Source: Gemmatimonadota bacterium
Lineage (GTDB): Bacteria; Gemmatimonadota; Gemmatimonadetes; Longimicrobiales; Gaopeijiaceae
DNA: 64,000 bases
Direction of reading: 5' to 3'
Assembly (NCBI GenBank): GCA_030428885.1
Contig: JAUIEJ010000005.1
Location: forward strand, 310,001-374,000
Part shown: one piece after another, positions 46,248-57,448 of the stretch
How the letters are laid out: every line of letters begins with the position of its first letter
How positions within the stretch are numbered: position 1 is the stretch's first letter
Notes under the pieces: generated by a model
The model's input: only the letters and a program-made list of their open reading frames with translations
The model's database searches: none
What the model was told of the DNA's origin: nothing
Program-made: the position numbers and the translations under genes

Positions 46248-47545
46248 CAGGGGGTCCCTGGGGAAGGGGGCGGGGGGTCGTCGTCGGCGCCGTCGCGACC
46301 GTCGGTGGAGTGGCGGGGCCGCATCCCCCCGTCCACGATGCGCCCCGGCAGCACGGCGTCGCGGCCGAAGCGGGTGCGAAGGGCGTCCACGGTCCGGGCG
46401 ATCCGCCGGTCCCGATCGGTTTCCAGGTCGTCGGGGGAATCCACCGCGTCGTCGAAGAGGGCGAGCTGCCGGGGGGCGTCCCGGTCGGAGAGATTCGACA
46501 ACCCCACGCCCAGAAGGCGGACGCCGGTGCGGCGTCGTTTGCGCAGGTCGGCGAGAAGAGTCCGAGCGGCGGGAAAGATCACCGACTCCGACTCCACCGC
46601 CTCCGGAAAGGTGTGGGCGCGCTGCCGAGTGGTGAAATCCGAGTCCCGGACCTTCACCGTGAGGGTGCGGGCACGGAGTCCCTCCTTTCGCAGGGAGCCG
46701 GCCACCGAGACCGTGAGGCGGAGAAGCTCCCGCTCCAGGCTGTCGTCCCGGACGAGGTCCCGGAAGAAGGTCCGCTCCGAACTCACCGATTTCCGGGGAT
46801 CGTGGCGCGAAACCGGGGATTCGTCCTGCCCCCTCACCCTGCGCTGCAGCCACCGGGCCCGGGAGTCGCCGAACCAGCGCGTCAACCACTCGGGCTCCAC
46901 CCGGCGGACGTCGGCCACCGACCGGAGTCCCCGGTCCCGGAGGGCGTCCAGAAGGCTCGGACCCACGCCCGGAAGATCCCGCAGTTCGAGTTGCTCCACG
47001 AACGCCTCCTCGCCTCCCGGCGGCACGACGAAGACGCCGTTGGGTTTGGCGCGACTCACGGCCAGCTTCGCCACCAACCGGTTCGTGCCGCCCCCCACCG
47101 AGACCCGGATCTCCGAGGCGCGGAGTACCGCGTCCCGGATCCGGTGCCCCGTGTCGGCCAGGGACTCGCCCTTCAGCAGCCGTTCCGTGCCGGTGAAGTC
47201 GAGATAGAACTCGTCGATGGAGGCGGGCTGGACCACGGGCGCCAGATCGTCCAGTGCCGCTCGCACCCGACGGCTCCGCTCGGTGCACGCCGACCGGGAC
47301 ACGGGCGCCACCATGGCCTGGGGGCACAGTTGGAGGGCGCGCCCCGTGGGCATGGCCGATCTCACGCCGAACGCCCGGCAACTGTACGACGCCGACGTCA
47401 CCACGCCTCGACCGTCGGGAGAGCCGCCCACGATGAGGAACTCGGCCCGGCCCGCGCCCTCCGGGTCCTCCAGTCGCGCCACCTGGACGTAGAAGGCGTC
47501 GCAGTCCACGAGGAGGATCCGTCGCGGCGCGGGGGAATCAGCCAT
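46247..47545 (-). CDS. dinB: Y-family DNA polymerase (DinB/Pol IV-like)
   Basis: A 432-residue translesion polymerase. The palm has the catalytic acidic residues in [14 protein letters not shown] and [12 protein letters not shown]. The finger motif is [19 protein letters not shown], and the helix-hairpin-helix thumb is [19 protein letters not shown]. The little-finger domain follows, with the clamp-binding motif RQLALFD. The C-terminal tail is acidic and Pro-rich. This fits Pol IV, with longer finger features than E. coli DinB (351 residues); UmuC or ImuB-like branches seem less likely because the catalytic residues are intact. It is divergent from the superoxide dismutase gene. Confidence 0.9.
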   Translation of the reverse strand: MADSPAPRRILLVDCDAFYVQVARLEDPEGAGRAEFLIVGGSPDGRGVVTSASYSCRAFGVRSAMPTGRALQLCPQAMVAPVSRSACTERSRRVRAALDDLAPVVQPASIDEFYLDFTGTERLLKGESLADTGHRIRDAVLRASEIRVSVGGGTNRLVAKLAVSRAKPNGVFVVPPGGEEAFVEQLELRDLPGVGPSLLDALRDRGLRSVADVRRVEPEWLTRWFGDSRARWLQRRVRGQDESPVSRHDPRKSVSSERTFFRDLVRDDSLERELLRLTVSVAGSLRKEGLRARTLTVKVRDSDFTTRQRAHTFPEAVESESVIFPAARTLLADLRKRRRTGVRLLGVGLSNLSDRDAPRQLALFDDAVDSPDDLETDRDRRIARTVDALRTRFGRDAVLPGRIVDGGMRPRHSTDGRDGADDDPPPPSPGTP

Positions 47546-47714
47546 GGGCCGGAGTCGGGGAACGGGGTGGGGCGACGGTCCGCCTCGGGGGTGCCGGCAG
47601 ACCCTTCGGAGAGTAGAGTCCGGACGCCCCCGGCGGAACCGCCGGGCGCCCGCGGGGTTGATCCAGACTCCGATTCCGCACCTGCCGAACCCCCTCCCAC
47701 GGAGGCCATCCGCA

Positions 47715-48335
47715 ATGGGCTACCCCTTCGATCTCCCCGAACTCGGGTATTCGTACGACGCGCTCGAGCCCCACATCGACGCTCGCACGATGGAGATCCA
47801 CCACTCCAAGCACCACGCCGGGTACACCAAGAAGTTCAACGCCGCTCTGGCCGACCACACCGACCTCCACGGTCGATCGGCGGAGAGCCTGGTCGCCGGC
47901 TGGAGATCGTTGCCCGAGTCCATCCGGGGCGCGGTGCGCAACAACGGGGGCGGCTACGTCAACCACGCGCTCTTCTGGGACGTCATGACCCCCGGGGGCG
48001 CCGGAGCTCCGTCGGGCGATCTGGCGTCGGCCATCGACGAGGCATTCGGATCCCTGGAGAAGTTCAAGGAGTCCTTCGCGGGGGCCGCCGGCGGGCAGTT
48101 CGGTTCCGGCTGGGGTTGGCTCGTGGTGACCGACGGCGGGGGACTCGAGATCGTGTCCACGCCGAACCAGGATTCGCCGCTGAGCGACGGCAAGACGCCG
48201 ATCCTCGGCGTCGACGTCTGGGAGCACGCCTACTACCTCCACTACCAGAACCGTCGGCCCGATTACCTGTCGGCGTTCTGGAACGTGGTGAACTGGGACA
48301 AGGTCGCCGAGCGCTTCGCCGCGGCCCGCGGCTGA
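47715..48335 (+). CDS. Iron/manganese superoxide dismutase
   Basis: Cytosolic 206-residue Fe/Mn superoxide dismutase that converts superoxide to hydrogen peroxide and oxygen. Metal-ligand regions are visible: [16 protein letters not shown] (first His), NHALFWDVM (second His), and [19 protein letters not shown] (Asp and third His). [12 protein letters not shown] is the family core. The Gly-Gln pattern (AGGQFGSGW) is compatible with either metal, so Fe or Mn cannot be decided. No signal peptide. A very strong hairpin follows. Confidence 0.95.
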   Translation: MGYPFDLPELGYSYDALEPHIDARTMEIHHSKHHAGYTKKFNAALADHTDLHGRSAESLVAGWRSLPESIRGAVRNNGGGYVNHALFWDVMTPGGAGAPSGDLASAIDEAFGSLEKFKESFAGAAGGQFGSGWGWLVVTDGGGLEIVSTPNQDSPLSDGKTPILGVDVWEHAYYLHYQNRRPDYLSAFWNVVNWDKVAERFAAARG

Positions 48336-48359
48336 CCCCACGCGTCGACCCGTGACCAC

Positions 48360-48400
48360 CTCCGCCCCCGATCGAGTGTTGGACCCGATCGGGGGCGGAG
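48360..48400 (+). terminator. Strong terminator after superoxide dismutase
   Basis: A perfect 15-bp stem (CTCCGCCCCCGATCG / CGATCGGGGGCGGAG) with an eleven-base loop, 25 bases after the sod stop, followed by TGCGTTT. Confidence 0.85.
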
Positions 48401-48527
48401 TGCGTTTCGGCGTCCCGGGGCCCGGGTCGGCCACCCGATGCTTGTGCAATCGGGATCAGATGTTTACCTGTAGGAAATCCGGGGGCCTGCGTCGGGCCCG
48501 TCTGTTCCGCCCTGCGAATCGACCGAC

Positions 48528-49334
48528 ATGAGTGTGCCGAGCCGACTTCGCCGCCTCCCCTCCACGGGGGTTCTCGCGGTGGCCGCCCTGGCCCTCGCGT
48601 GCCTCCCCGCACAGGGGCAGAGCTTGCGGGGGTCGTCGGCGTCCCTCGACGTCCAGAATGATCAGGCCCGGGTCCACGATTTCACCTACCTGAGCACGAG
48701 CAGCCAGGTGCGTCGCTTCGTCGACGCGGGGTACCTCGTGCCGGTGCGGGGCAACCGGGACTTCGAACTCCACGCGGTGTCGTTCCCCTACGCCCGGCCG
48801 GAAGCCGAGCTCTTCATCCGAAGGCTCGCCGGTCAGTACCGGGCCGCCTGCGGAGAGAAGCTCGTGGTCACGTCCCTGACCCGGCCCCAGAGCCGGCAGC
48901 CTCGCAATGCGTCGGATCGGTCCGTGCATCCCACCGGGATGGCCATCGATCTGCGGTACAGCGGGGATCGACGCTGCCGGGCCTGGCTCGAGGAGGTGCT
49001 CCTCAGTCTGGAGAGCCGAGGGGTCCTGGAGGCCACCCGGGAGCGGTATCCGGCCCACTACCACATCGCGCTGTTCCCCCGCCCCTACGCCTCCTACGTG
49101 GACGGCATGAGCCGGAGCGACCGTCGGGCGGAGCCCGAGCCCGCGCCCCAGGAGCGGCAGGCCAGTGCGGCCGAGACGATCCAGCGGTACGAGGTGCGGA
49201 GAGGGGACTCCCTCTGGACCATCGCCCGGGACCACGGGATCTCCATCACCGAGTTGCGGTCGTCCAACGATCTGCGCTCGAGCCGGATCTACGCCGGGCA
49301 GGTTCTCCGGGTGCCGGTGCGGTCCCAGCGCTGA
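48528..49334 (+). CDS. Exported DUF5715/M15-like protein with C-terminal LysM
   Basis: A 268-residue secreted protein with a signal peptide cleaved near AQGQS. The central domain has DRSVHPTGMAIDLRY and ending AHYHIALF, i.e. the S-x-H-x6-D and H-x-H arrangement of LAS/M15 D,D-peptidase-fold proteins as in DUF5715. A single LysM domain (YEVRRGDSLWTIARDHGISI through AGQVLRVPV) binds peptidoglycan. It probably trims or binds cell-wall peptides; whether it is active is not shown. A convergent gene starts one base after its end. Confidence 0.82.
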   Translation: MSVPSRLRRLPSTGVLAVAALALACLPAQGQSLRGSSASLDVQNDQARVHDFTYLSTSSQVRRFVDAGYLVPVRGNRDFELHAVSFPYARPEAELFIRRLAGQYRAACGEKLVVTSLTRPQSRQPRNASDRSVHPTGMAIDLRYSGDRRCRAWLEEVLLSLESRGVLEATRERYPAHYHIALFPRPYASYVDGMSRSDRRAEPEPAPQERQASAAETIQRYEVRRGDSLWTIARDHGISITELRSSNDLRSSRIYAGQVLRVPVRSQR

Positions 49335-49335
49335 A

Positions 49336-51504
49336 TCAGGGCCCGGGACCCCACAGGCGGTCCATGGCCTCGTCGTAGTCCTCCAGCCCTCCGGCGACCC
49401 ACACCCGCGGCGCTCGCCCCGGGAACGCATCCAGCACGGCGCGATTCTCCCCGGGCCCCAGGTCCCGCACCCACACGACGGGCCCGACCTCGCCGGTCCA
49501 GGGCACCCGGGCCAGCACCGGGGCGAGTTCCACCGTTCCCTCCCGATCCGACCCGGCCTCCCGAACGCAGTCGGATGTCCACGGCGTCGCCGGGTCCACC
49601 CGGGCGCGGTTGCCCTCCGACAGTTCCACCGTGGCCAGGGTGGCCGGACTGCCCGGAGCCGGGTCCAGGTCGAGAGGCGGAAGGGGAGTTCCCGCCCGCC
49701 GCGCCGCGGCGTAGGTGTGGACCCGACAGAGGTCGTTGCGTCGGAGAGCCGTCTCCACCGAGTCGCGACGCATGCCCGAGGCCTCCAGGCGGGCCGCCTC
49801 CCGGCCGGCCCAACTCCCGTGGACGAACACGAGGCTCGGCGCCGGGCCCGGATCGGGGAGGGGGGCGAGGGGCGGAAGGGCCCACGATCCCAGGCGAGGA
49901 GGGAGCCCGAGGGCCAGTCCCCACCCCAGGGCCACCACCGTGGCGACCCGGGCCACCGCAACCACCGCCCACGGCGCCGGGGGCGGGGAGGCGGCTCGTT
50001 CTTCGGGGGTCGGCGCGGCGAGGGTGCCCCGGGGGAGGCCCAACCCCACGGCGGCCAGCACCGTGAGAACGATCCAGGCCGGCCCCGCCTCGTACAGCAT
50101 GCGCGGGCCGAAGTGGATGCCGTGATGCCAGTACGCCGCGTTGGCCACCACCGCCGCCAGGGCCCACGCCAGGAAGAGGCCGCTGCCCCGGAAGGGCCGA
50201 CCCCGGAGCAGGAGCCACGCCCCCACGGCCGCCACGGCGGGGACCGGGGTCTCGAAGAGGTGGAGTCCCAGCAGGGCCAGGTCCGACCCGGTGTAGGCCA
50301 GCGCCTCGGTGAAGCCGTAGGCGTTGCCCCAGGGGTCGCGGTGGAAACCCAGGCCGTGGGCCGAGCCGAAGGCCGCCGTGTATCCGAACCGGAGGGGGCT
50401 GCCGAAGAGGCGGGTGTTCCACCACGCCAGCAGGACGGCGAAGGGAGCCCCCCCCGCCACGGCGGCACCGGCCCGCACGATCACGTCCCGGGGGCCGAAG
50501 GGTGACGGGGGCGGGGGATCGTCGGGGCGATGCAGGCGGAGCGGCGGGGGGGAGCGACGTTCCCGGACGAGCCGGGCCACCCACACGCCCACCGGGAGGA
50601 CCACCGCGAGAGCCAGGCCGGTCCAGGGCCGGGACGCCACGGCCCACCCCGCCGCCGCCCCGGTGACCACGGCCCATCCCGCCCCCCCGTCCCGGGCCCG
50701 GACCGCCGCCCAGAGAGCCAGCGACACGGCGCACGCGGCGCCGGCGTGGGACAGATAGCCGGCGCCGATGCCCCACACGAAGGGCGAGAGGGCCACGGCC
50801 GCGGCGGCCACCCGGGCCGTGGTGGGCCGCTCCGGGAACAGGCGGAGGACCAGCGCCGCCGTGAATCCCACCGTCCCTGCGGTGAGCAGCGGGCCCAGCC
50901 ACTCCACCGCCCCGAGGCGGGCCGCCACGGCCAGAAGAGCGGTGTGCCCCGGCGGGTAGATCGACGCCCACCCCTCGGGCGTCCACACCCCGTTCACCGA
51001 GTTCCGGAAGGCCGCGTCGAGAGGCCACGCGTCGGCCCATTGCCCGGCGGCCAGGAGGCGGGCGTGGCGCAACTGGATCACCTCGTCGGCCAGCGTGGGT
51101 CGGCCCCCGAGCAGCCATCGGGACACGGCGCCGGTGATGGCCCCGGCCACCACCGCGCAGCCCGCCACCCACGCCCGCTCCGAAATCCCGGTGAGCCCCC
51201 GGGCGGTGGCGGTCTCCCAGGGGTGGGGGTGGAAGGGGGGAGACGCTTCCGAGCCGTCGCCCGATCCGTCGGAGCGCAGGCTGCGCATGCGGAGTCCCAC
51301 CAGCACCACCACGAGGGCCGCCATGGCCAGGACCGCCGCGGTACCGCTCCACGCGTGGGCCATTACGGCGTCGACCTGGGCCCGGGTGGACGCCGCTGCC
51401 GGGCCGGCGCGGGCCGGATCCAGCAGCCGGTGGAGGGGCAGGAACGCCGCCGCCACCAGCACCGCACCCACCACCCTCCACCGCCCGTGGTCACGACCGA
51501 TCAT
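49336..51504 (-). CDS. GT-C-fold membrane glycosyltransferase-like protein
   Basis: A 722-residue polytopic membrane protein with about twelve helices. The first large loop has GGRPTLADEVIQLRHARLL, whose Asp-Glu pair is placed as in ArnT/PMT-type GT-C enzymes that use polyprenyl-phosphate sugars. Other segments are IYPPGHTALLAVAARLGAVE, SRPWTGLALAVVLPVGVWV and FGPRMLYEAGPAWIVL. The C-terminal 200 residues appear soluble and periplasmic. Family-39/83-like assignment is tentative; acceptor and sugar are unknown. The ATG at 51504 was chosen as the last start before the first helix. Confidence 0.72.
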   Translation of the reverse strand: MIGRDHGRWRVVGAVLVAAAFLPLHRLLDPARAGPAAASTRAQVDAVMAHAWSGTAAVLAMAALVVVLVGLRMRSLRSDGSGDGSEASPPFHPHPWETATARGLTGISERAWVAGCAVVAGAITGAVSRWLLGGRPTLADEVIQLRHARLLAAGQWADAWPLDAAFRNSVNGVWTPEGWASIYPPGHTALLAVAARLGAVEWLGPLLTAGTVGFTAALVLRLFPERPTTARVAAAAVALSPFVWGIGAGYLSHAGAACAVSLALWAAVRARDGGAGWAVVTGAAAGWAVASRPWTGLALAVVLPVGVWVARLVRERRSPPPLRLHRPDDPPPPSPFGPRDVIVRAGAAVAGGAPFAVLLAWWNTRLFGSPLRFGYTAAFGSAHGLGFHRDPWGNAYGFTEALAYTGSDLALLGLHLFETPVPAVAAVGAWLLLRGRPFRGSGLFLAWALAAVVANAAYWHHGIHFGPRMLYEAGPAWIVLTVLAAVGLGLPRGTLAAPTPEERAASPPPAPWAVVAVARVATVVALGWGLALGLPPRLGSWALPPLAPLPDPGPAPSLVFVHGSWAGREAARLEASGMRRDSVETALRRNDLCRVHTYAAARRAGTPLPPLDLDPAPGSPATLATVELSEGNRARVDPATPWTSDCVREAGSDREGTVELAPVLARVPWTGEVGPVVWVRDLGPGENRAVLDAFPGRAPRVWVAGGLEDYDEAMDRLWGPGP

Positions 51505-51697
51505 GACGTCGCGTCCGCGGCGGGCGCCGGGGTGCCCGGGAGGTCGCCCCGGGGATGGACGAGGGGGTGGGAATCCATGGCGACGGGGGCGGAGGCGGCC
51601 GACGGGGGAGAGGTCTGCTCCGAATGTGCGGGTCGTTCCGGGGTCCGGCCAGTCCGCCCGATTGCCCGGGGCCGGTCCCCTGGGTACCCTCCGGTCC

Positions 51698-53343
51698 ATG
51701 GATTCCCCTGCCCGGTCCCCCCTCCTGGATCCCCACGAGATCCTGCGCTGGGTGTTCTTCGGCCGCCTCACCCTCCTGGCGGCCATCGCCGTCGGTGCGG
51801 TCGTCGGTTCGGCCGGCACGCCGGGCGGCAACGCCGTCCAGATCGCCGGCGGCGCCCTGGGGGTGGCGGCCGTGTTCACGGCGTGGTCGTTCTGGCGCCT
51901 TCGGAGGGAGCCGGCGGACCCCAGTCGGTGGTTCCTGGGCGTCCAGGTGGCGGTGGACATTCTGGCGGTGACCGTGGTGGTGCATCTCACGGGCGGGCCC
52001 GCCAGTGACTTCGCCCCGGTCTACATCCTGGTCATCGCCGAGGCCGCCCTTCTCCTTCCCCTGCCCGGGGGTGTGCTGGCGGGGGTCCTGGCCAGCGTGC
52101 TGTTCGGCATCGACGCGGTGTGGGTTCAGCAGGGCAACCTCGATGCGGCCCTGGGACTCCAGGTGGGCCTCTTCGCCCTGGTGGCCGTGGCCATCGGCAT
52201 CCTCGGCGACCGACTCCGGCGAACCGGTATGCGCCTGGGGGCCGTGGAGTCCGAGCTCGAACAGCTTCGCCTCGACACCTCGGTCATTCTGGACACCCTG
52301 GCCACCGGCGTCCTGACCCTGGACGACCGCGGACACCTGCTCTACCTGAATCCGGCGGGTGCCCGGCTCCTGGGGGTGGACGCCTCCACCTGGAGCGGGC
52401 AGGCCGTCATGGCCCGCCTCGAGGCCATGGCCCCGGGCTTCGGGGCCGTGCTCCGGCGGTCGGTCGAGGACGGGGTCCCGGAACGTCGGTTCAAGACCCA
52501 CGTGGAGCGGGACGGCCGTCGGGTGACCCTGGGCGTGTCCACGACCGTCATGGATCGGGGGCAGACGGGACCCCACTCGGCCACGGCCCTCTTCCAGGAT
52601 ATCACCGACCAGGAGGCCCTGACCCTCCTCACCCGGCGGGCGGACCGGCTGGGGGCGGTGGCGGAGCTGTCGGCGTCCCTGGCCCACGAGATCAAGAATC
52701 CATTGGCGTCCATCCGATCAGCGGTGGAGCAGTTGGGTCGAGGGGTGAAGGAGTCCCAGGATCGGGAGGTGCTGGAGCGCCTGGTTCTGGCCGAATCCGA
52801 TCGTCTCAGCCGGCTCCTCAGCGAGTTCCTGGATTTCTCGGGACTGCGCATGGGGCGACAGGAATCGGTGGATTTCGCCGACCTGGTGGAGCGGGTGGTG
52901 GAGGTGGTGCGCCAGCATCCCGACGCCCTGGATCGGACGGTGACGGTGGAGTGCCGGCGGCCCCCGGGCGAGGCCCCGCTGTCGGGTGATGCCGACCTCC
53001 TCCACCGGGCCGTGTTCAACCTGGTCCTCAATGCCGTGCAGTTCTCGGGCGATGCTGGACGGGTGGAGGTGGAGCTGCGGAGGGTCCCGGGGCAGGACGT
53101 GCCCGGTCCCCCCGACGCCCAGTCGGCGTGGCGACTCCGGGTGCGGGACTCGGGTCCCGGGATCTCCCCCGACGACGCGCAGCGCATCTTCGACCCGTTC
53201 TTCACCACCCGACGCGGGGGGAGTGGACTGGGCCTGGCGGTGGTGCACCGTGCCGTGGAGGCCCACGAGGGTGCGGTCCTGGTGGGGGAGGCCCCCTCCG
53301 GCGGCGCCGAGTTCACGCTCTTCCTGCCTGCAGAGGACACCGC

Positions 53344-53347
<4 letters not shown>
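51698..53347 (+). CDS. pilS: PilS-like sensor histidine kinase
   Basis: A 549-residue kinase with six N-terminal membrane helices (about residues 15-175), the layout of PilS. A PAS domain (about 205-310, [20 protein letters not shown]) and HisKA with H330 ([20 protein letters not shown]) follow. The HATPase has [29 protein letters not shown] and [18 protein letters not shown]. In Pseudomonas, PilS senses pilin in the membrane and controls PilR. The stop overlaps the start of the activator gene by four bases. About 190 bp upstream are non-coding. The pilus context comes from pilin genes 6 kb downstream in the same direction. Confidence 0.85.
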
Positions 53348-54701
<1,354 letters not shown>

Positions 54702-54705
<4 letters not shown>

Positions 54706-55613
54706 GCGGCATGTCCAGCGACCAGACTCGCACGCCCCCCGAGGATCCCCGCCCCCGCCGTGCCTGGGATCGCCTTCCCTGGGACGACGTGATCGTCTCG
54801 GTGGTGATCCCGGTCTACAACGAACGCCACACGGTGGAAGCGCTGCTGCGCAAGGTCGACGAGGTGGGCCTCCACACCGAGGTGGTGGTGGTGGACGACG
54901 GATCCACCGACGGCACCCGGGACATCCTGCCCGACCTGGAGACCGAGGGGCTCATCGACACCCTGGTGTTCCAGCCCCGCAACCAGGGGAAAGGGGCGGC
55001 GCTCCGAACCGGGTTCCAGCACGCCACCGGCGACGTCGTGGTGGTGCAGGATGCGGATCTGGAATACGACCCCACGGAGTTCCCGATCCTGCTGGAGCCG
55101 ATCCTGGCGGGGAAGGCCGATGCGGTGTACGGCAGCCGCTTTCTGGGAGGGGCCCATCGGGTGCTGTTCTTCTGGCACAGCGTGGGCAACCGCTTCCTGA
55201 CGCTCCTCAGCAACATGTTCACCGATCTCAACCTCACCGACATGGAGACCTGCTACAAGATGGTTCGGCGGGACCTTCTCCAGTCGTTGCCCCTCTCGGC
55301 GGACCGGTTCGGCATCGAGCCCGAACTGACCGCGCGGCTGGCCCAGTCCGGTGCCCGGCTGTACGAACTGCCCATCAGCTATCACGGGCGGTCGTACGCC
55401 GAGGGCAAGAAGATCGGGTGGCGCGACGGCGTGTCGGCCATCTGGTCGATCCTGAAGTTCAACCTCACCGGTCCCCGGGCCTCTCGCTGGCAGCCGCCGG
55501 CCGTGCCCATGTGGGAGGCCCGAAAGGCGCTGGAGGGGCTGGCCTCGGATCCCGCCGAGGGAGAAGGGGCCTCCGATCAGGGACCCCCGGACAGCGCTCT
55601 CGCTCCGTCATGA
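54702..55613 (+). CDS. GT2 polyprenyl-phosphate-sugar synthase-like glycosyltransferase
   Basis: A 303-residue GT-A-fold enzyme related to dolichol-phosphate mannose or glucose synthases (DPM1/ALG5-like), which charge a polyprenyl phosphate with sugar on the cytoplasmic side. Motifs are [61 protein letters not shown] (metal-binding DxD) and [18 protein letters not shown]. No membrane helix is evident. It overlaps pilR-like and the first TMTC gene by four bases each. It could supply the lipid-linked sugar to the two GT-C enzymes behind it; the sugar itself cannot be read. Confidence 0.87.
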
Positions 55614-57448
55614 CCCGCCGGGCCCCCCTGCCGGGGCCGGGAATCGGGGTGCTGGGGGGCATCCTCCTCCTGGCCGTGACGGTCTACGCCAACAGCCTGG
55701 GCAACGGCTTCGCGTACGACGATCAGGCCATCATCGTCGAAAACCCCCTGGTCACCGCCGGAGACCCCGGAGCCGCCCTCACGGCGCCGTACTGGGCCGG
55801 TGAAGCCGGGGTGGGCCGCCTGTACCGACCCACGACCCAGGCGGCGTTCGCCCTCCAGTGGCGCCTGTTCGACGGGGGCCCGGCGGGTTTCCACGCGGTG
55901 AACGTCGGCCTCCACGGCCTGGCGTCGGTGCTGGTGGGGCTCCTGTGCGGATGGCTGGCCGGAGTCGGACGATCGCCGGACGACTCCCGGACCCGGGCCG
56001 TGGTCCGCGGGGGCGCTCTCGCGGGAGGGGCTCTGTTCGCGGTCCATCCCGTGCACGTCGAAGCCGTGGCCAACGTGGTGGGGCAGGCCGAACTCTGGGC
56101 GGCGGTGGGGGTGCTGGGGGCGGTGGAGGTGCATCGGACCACCCGCTTCGCCTCGGGTGCGACGCGCATCGCCGGAACCCTCGCCATGGGACTCCTCTTC
56201 GCCCTGGCCTTCGGGGCCAAGGAGATCGCCGTGACGCTGCCGGCCCTCCTTCTCCTGATGGAAGGGGCCGAGAGCGGGAGCGTCCGAGGTCTCCTGGACC
56301 GCCTTCGGGCGGAGGCCCCCCGGGTGCTGCTCCTGGCGGCGGTGGGCTCGAGCCTGCTCGTGGCCCGGGCCCACGTCCTGGGGACCCTGGCCGGAGAGGA
56401 CGTGACGCCGGTGTTGTGGGGGATGGGACCCATGGAGCGGGTGCTCCGGGTGCTGCCGGTCTGGCTCGAGTACCTGCGCCTCATGGTGTGGCCCGTCTCG
56501 CTCTCGGCCGACTACGACCCCGGGGTGATCTACCCGGCGGCGGGCCCCGGGATGATCCAGGTGGTGGCCGGTGCGGCGGTGCTCCTGGCCGTGGTGGCGC
56601 TGGCGGTGGGGGGATGGCGACGGGCCCGGGGAGGAGCCGTGGCCGCGGCGTGGTTCGGCCTCGCCGTGCTCCCCGTCTCCAACCTCCTGCTCCCCACGGG
56701 GTCGATCATGGCGGAGCGCACGCTCTACCTTCCGTCCGTGGGACTGGCGCTGGGGCTGTCGGCGCTGGTGGCCTGGGGCACGCTCCGGGCGGCGGATGGT
56801 CGACTGCCGCGCCGAGCGGTCTGGGCCCTGGGCGGCGTGGTCGCCCTCATGGCCGCCGGGACCGTGGTGCGGAACCCCACCTGGTTCTCCAGCTTCACCG
56901 TCATGGAGACCCTCGCCCGGGACCACCCCGAGTCGTGGCGCGCCCGGATGGCCCGGGCCCAGGGACTGGCCCGGGCCGGCGAGGACGCCCAGGCCGCCGA
57001 GGCGTACCGCGCCGGCATCGAGGCCCTGCCGACCCGCTTCGATCTGGTGAGCGAGACCGGCGCCTTCTTCAAGGAGCGGGGCCGCCTCGCCGAGGCGCGC
57101 CCCTACCTGGAGTCGGCGGTGGTGCTTCGCCCCGGGCGACCCTCCGGCTGGATTCTCCTCACCGAGCTGGAGCTTCTGGAGGGACGGTTTCGGGAGGCCC
57201 ACGCCACCGCCGCACGGGGGATCGGTCGGGCCACCGAGAGCGGAGAGCTCTGGGCCCTCCTCTCGGAGGCGTACGCCGGAGGCGGGCTCCTGGATGCCAG
57301 CATCCGGGCCCGTCGGACGGCCCTGGTGCTCGAACCCGACGCGGCGCCGTGGTGGAATCGCCTGGCCGAACTTCTGGAGGCCGCGGAGGGGGATCCCACC
57401 GAGGTCGCCGAAGCCCGACGCCGAGCCGCGGCGGCGGGGGAACGGTGA
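55610..57448 (+). CDS. TMTC-like membrane glycosyltransferase with TPR tail (first copy)
   Basis: A 612-residue protein with about eleven membrane helices (residues 10-440) and a TPR C-terminus (about 445-600). The first loop has FAYDDQAII with D37 and D38, matching the acidic pair of GT-C enzymes. [19 protein letters not shown] and [13 protein letters not shown] closely resemble the signatures of animal TMTC proteins (HPIHTEAVAGVVGRAELL type), which O-mannosylate cadherins. Together with the preceding GT2 this suggests polyprenyl-phosphate-sugar-dependent O-glycosylation in the periplasm. Starts by ATGA overlap and ends overlapping the second copy. Confidence 0.8.
   Translation: MTRRAPLPGPGIGVLGGILLLAVTVYANSLGNGFAYDDQAIIVENPLVTAGDPGAALTAPYWAGEAGVGRLYRPTTQAAFALQWRLFDGGPAGFHAVNVGLHGLASVLVGLLCGWLAGVGRSPDDSRTRAVVRGGALAGGALFAVHPVHVEAVANVVGQAELWAAVGVLGAVEVHRTTRFASGATRIAGTLAMGLLFALAFGAKEIAVTLPALLLLMEGAESGSVRGLLDRLRAEAPRVLLLAAVGSSLLVARAHVLGTLAGEDVTPVLWGMGPMERVLRVLPVWLEYLRLMVWPVSLSADYDPGVIYPAAGPGMIQVVAGAAVLLAVVALAVGGWRRARGGAVAAAWFGLAVLPVSNLLLPTGSIMAERTLYLPSVGLALGLSALVAWGTLRAADGRLPRRAVWALGGVVALMAAGTVVRNPTWFSSFTVMETLARDHPESWRARMARAQGLARAGEDAQAAEAYRAGIEALPTRFDLVSETGAFFKERGRLAEARPYLESAVVLRPGRPSGWILLTELELLEGRFREAHATAARGIGRATESGELWALLSEAYAGGGLLDASIRARRTALVLEPDAAPWWNRLAELLEAAEGDPTEVAEARRRAAAAGER

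Noticed and set aside
49336-51504. The GT-C protein as part of the pilus glycosylation module
   Set aside because: It is on the opposite strand, ends convergently with the LysM gene and lacks TMTC signatures. A role in lipid or wall glycosylation is as likely, so I did not include it.
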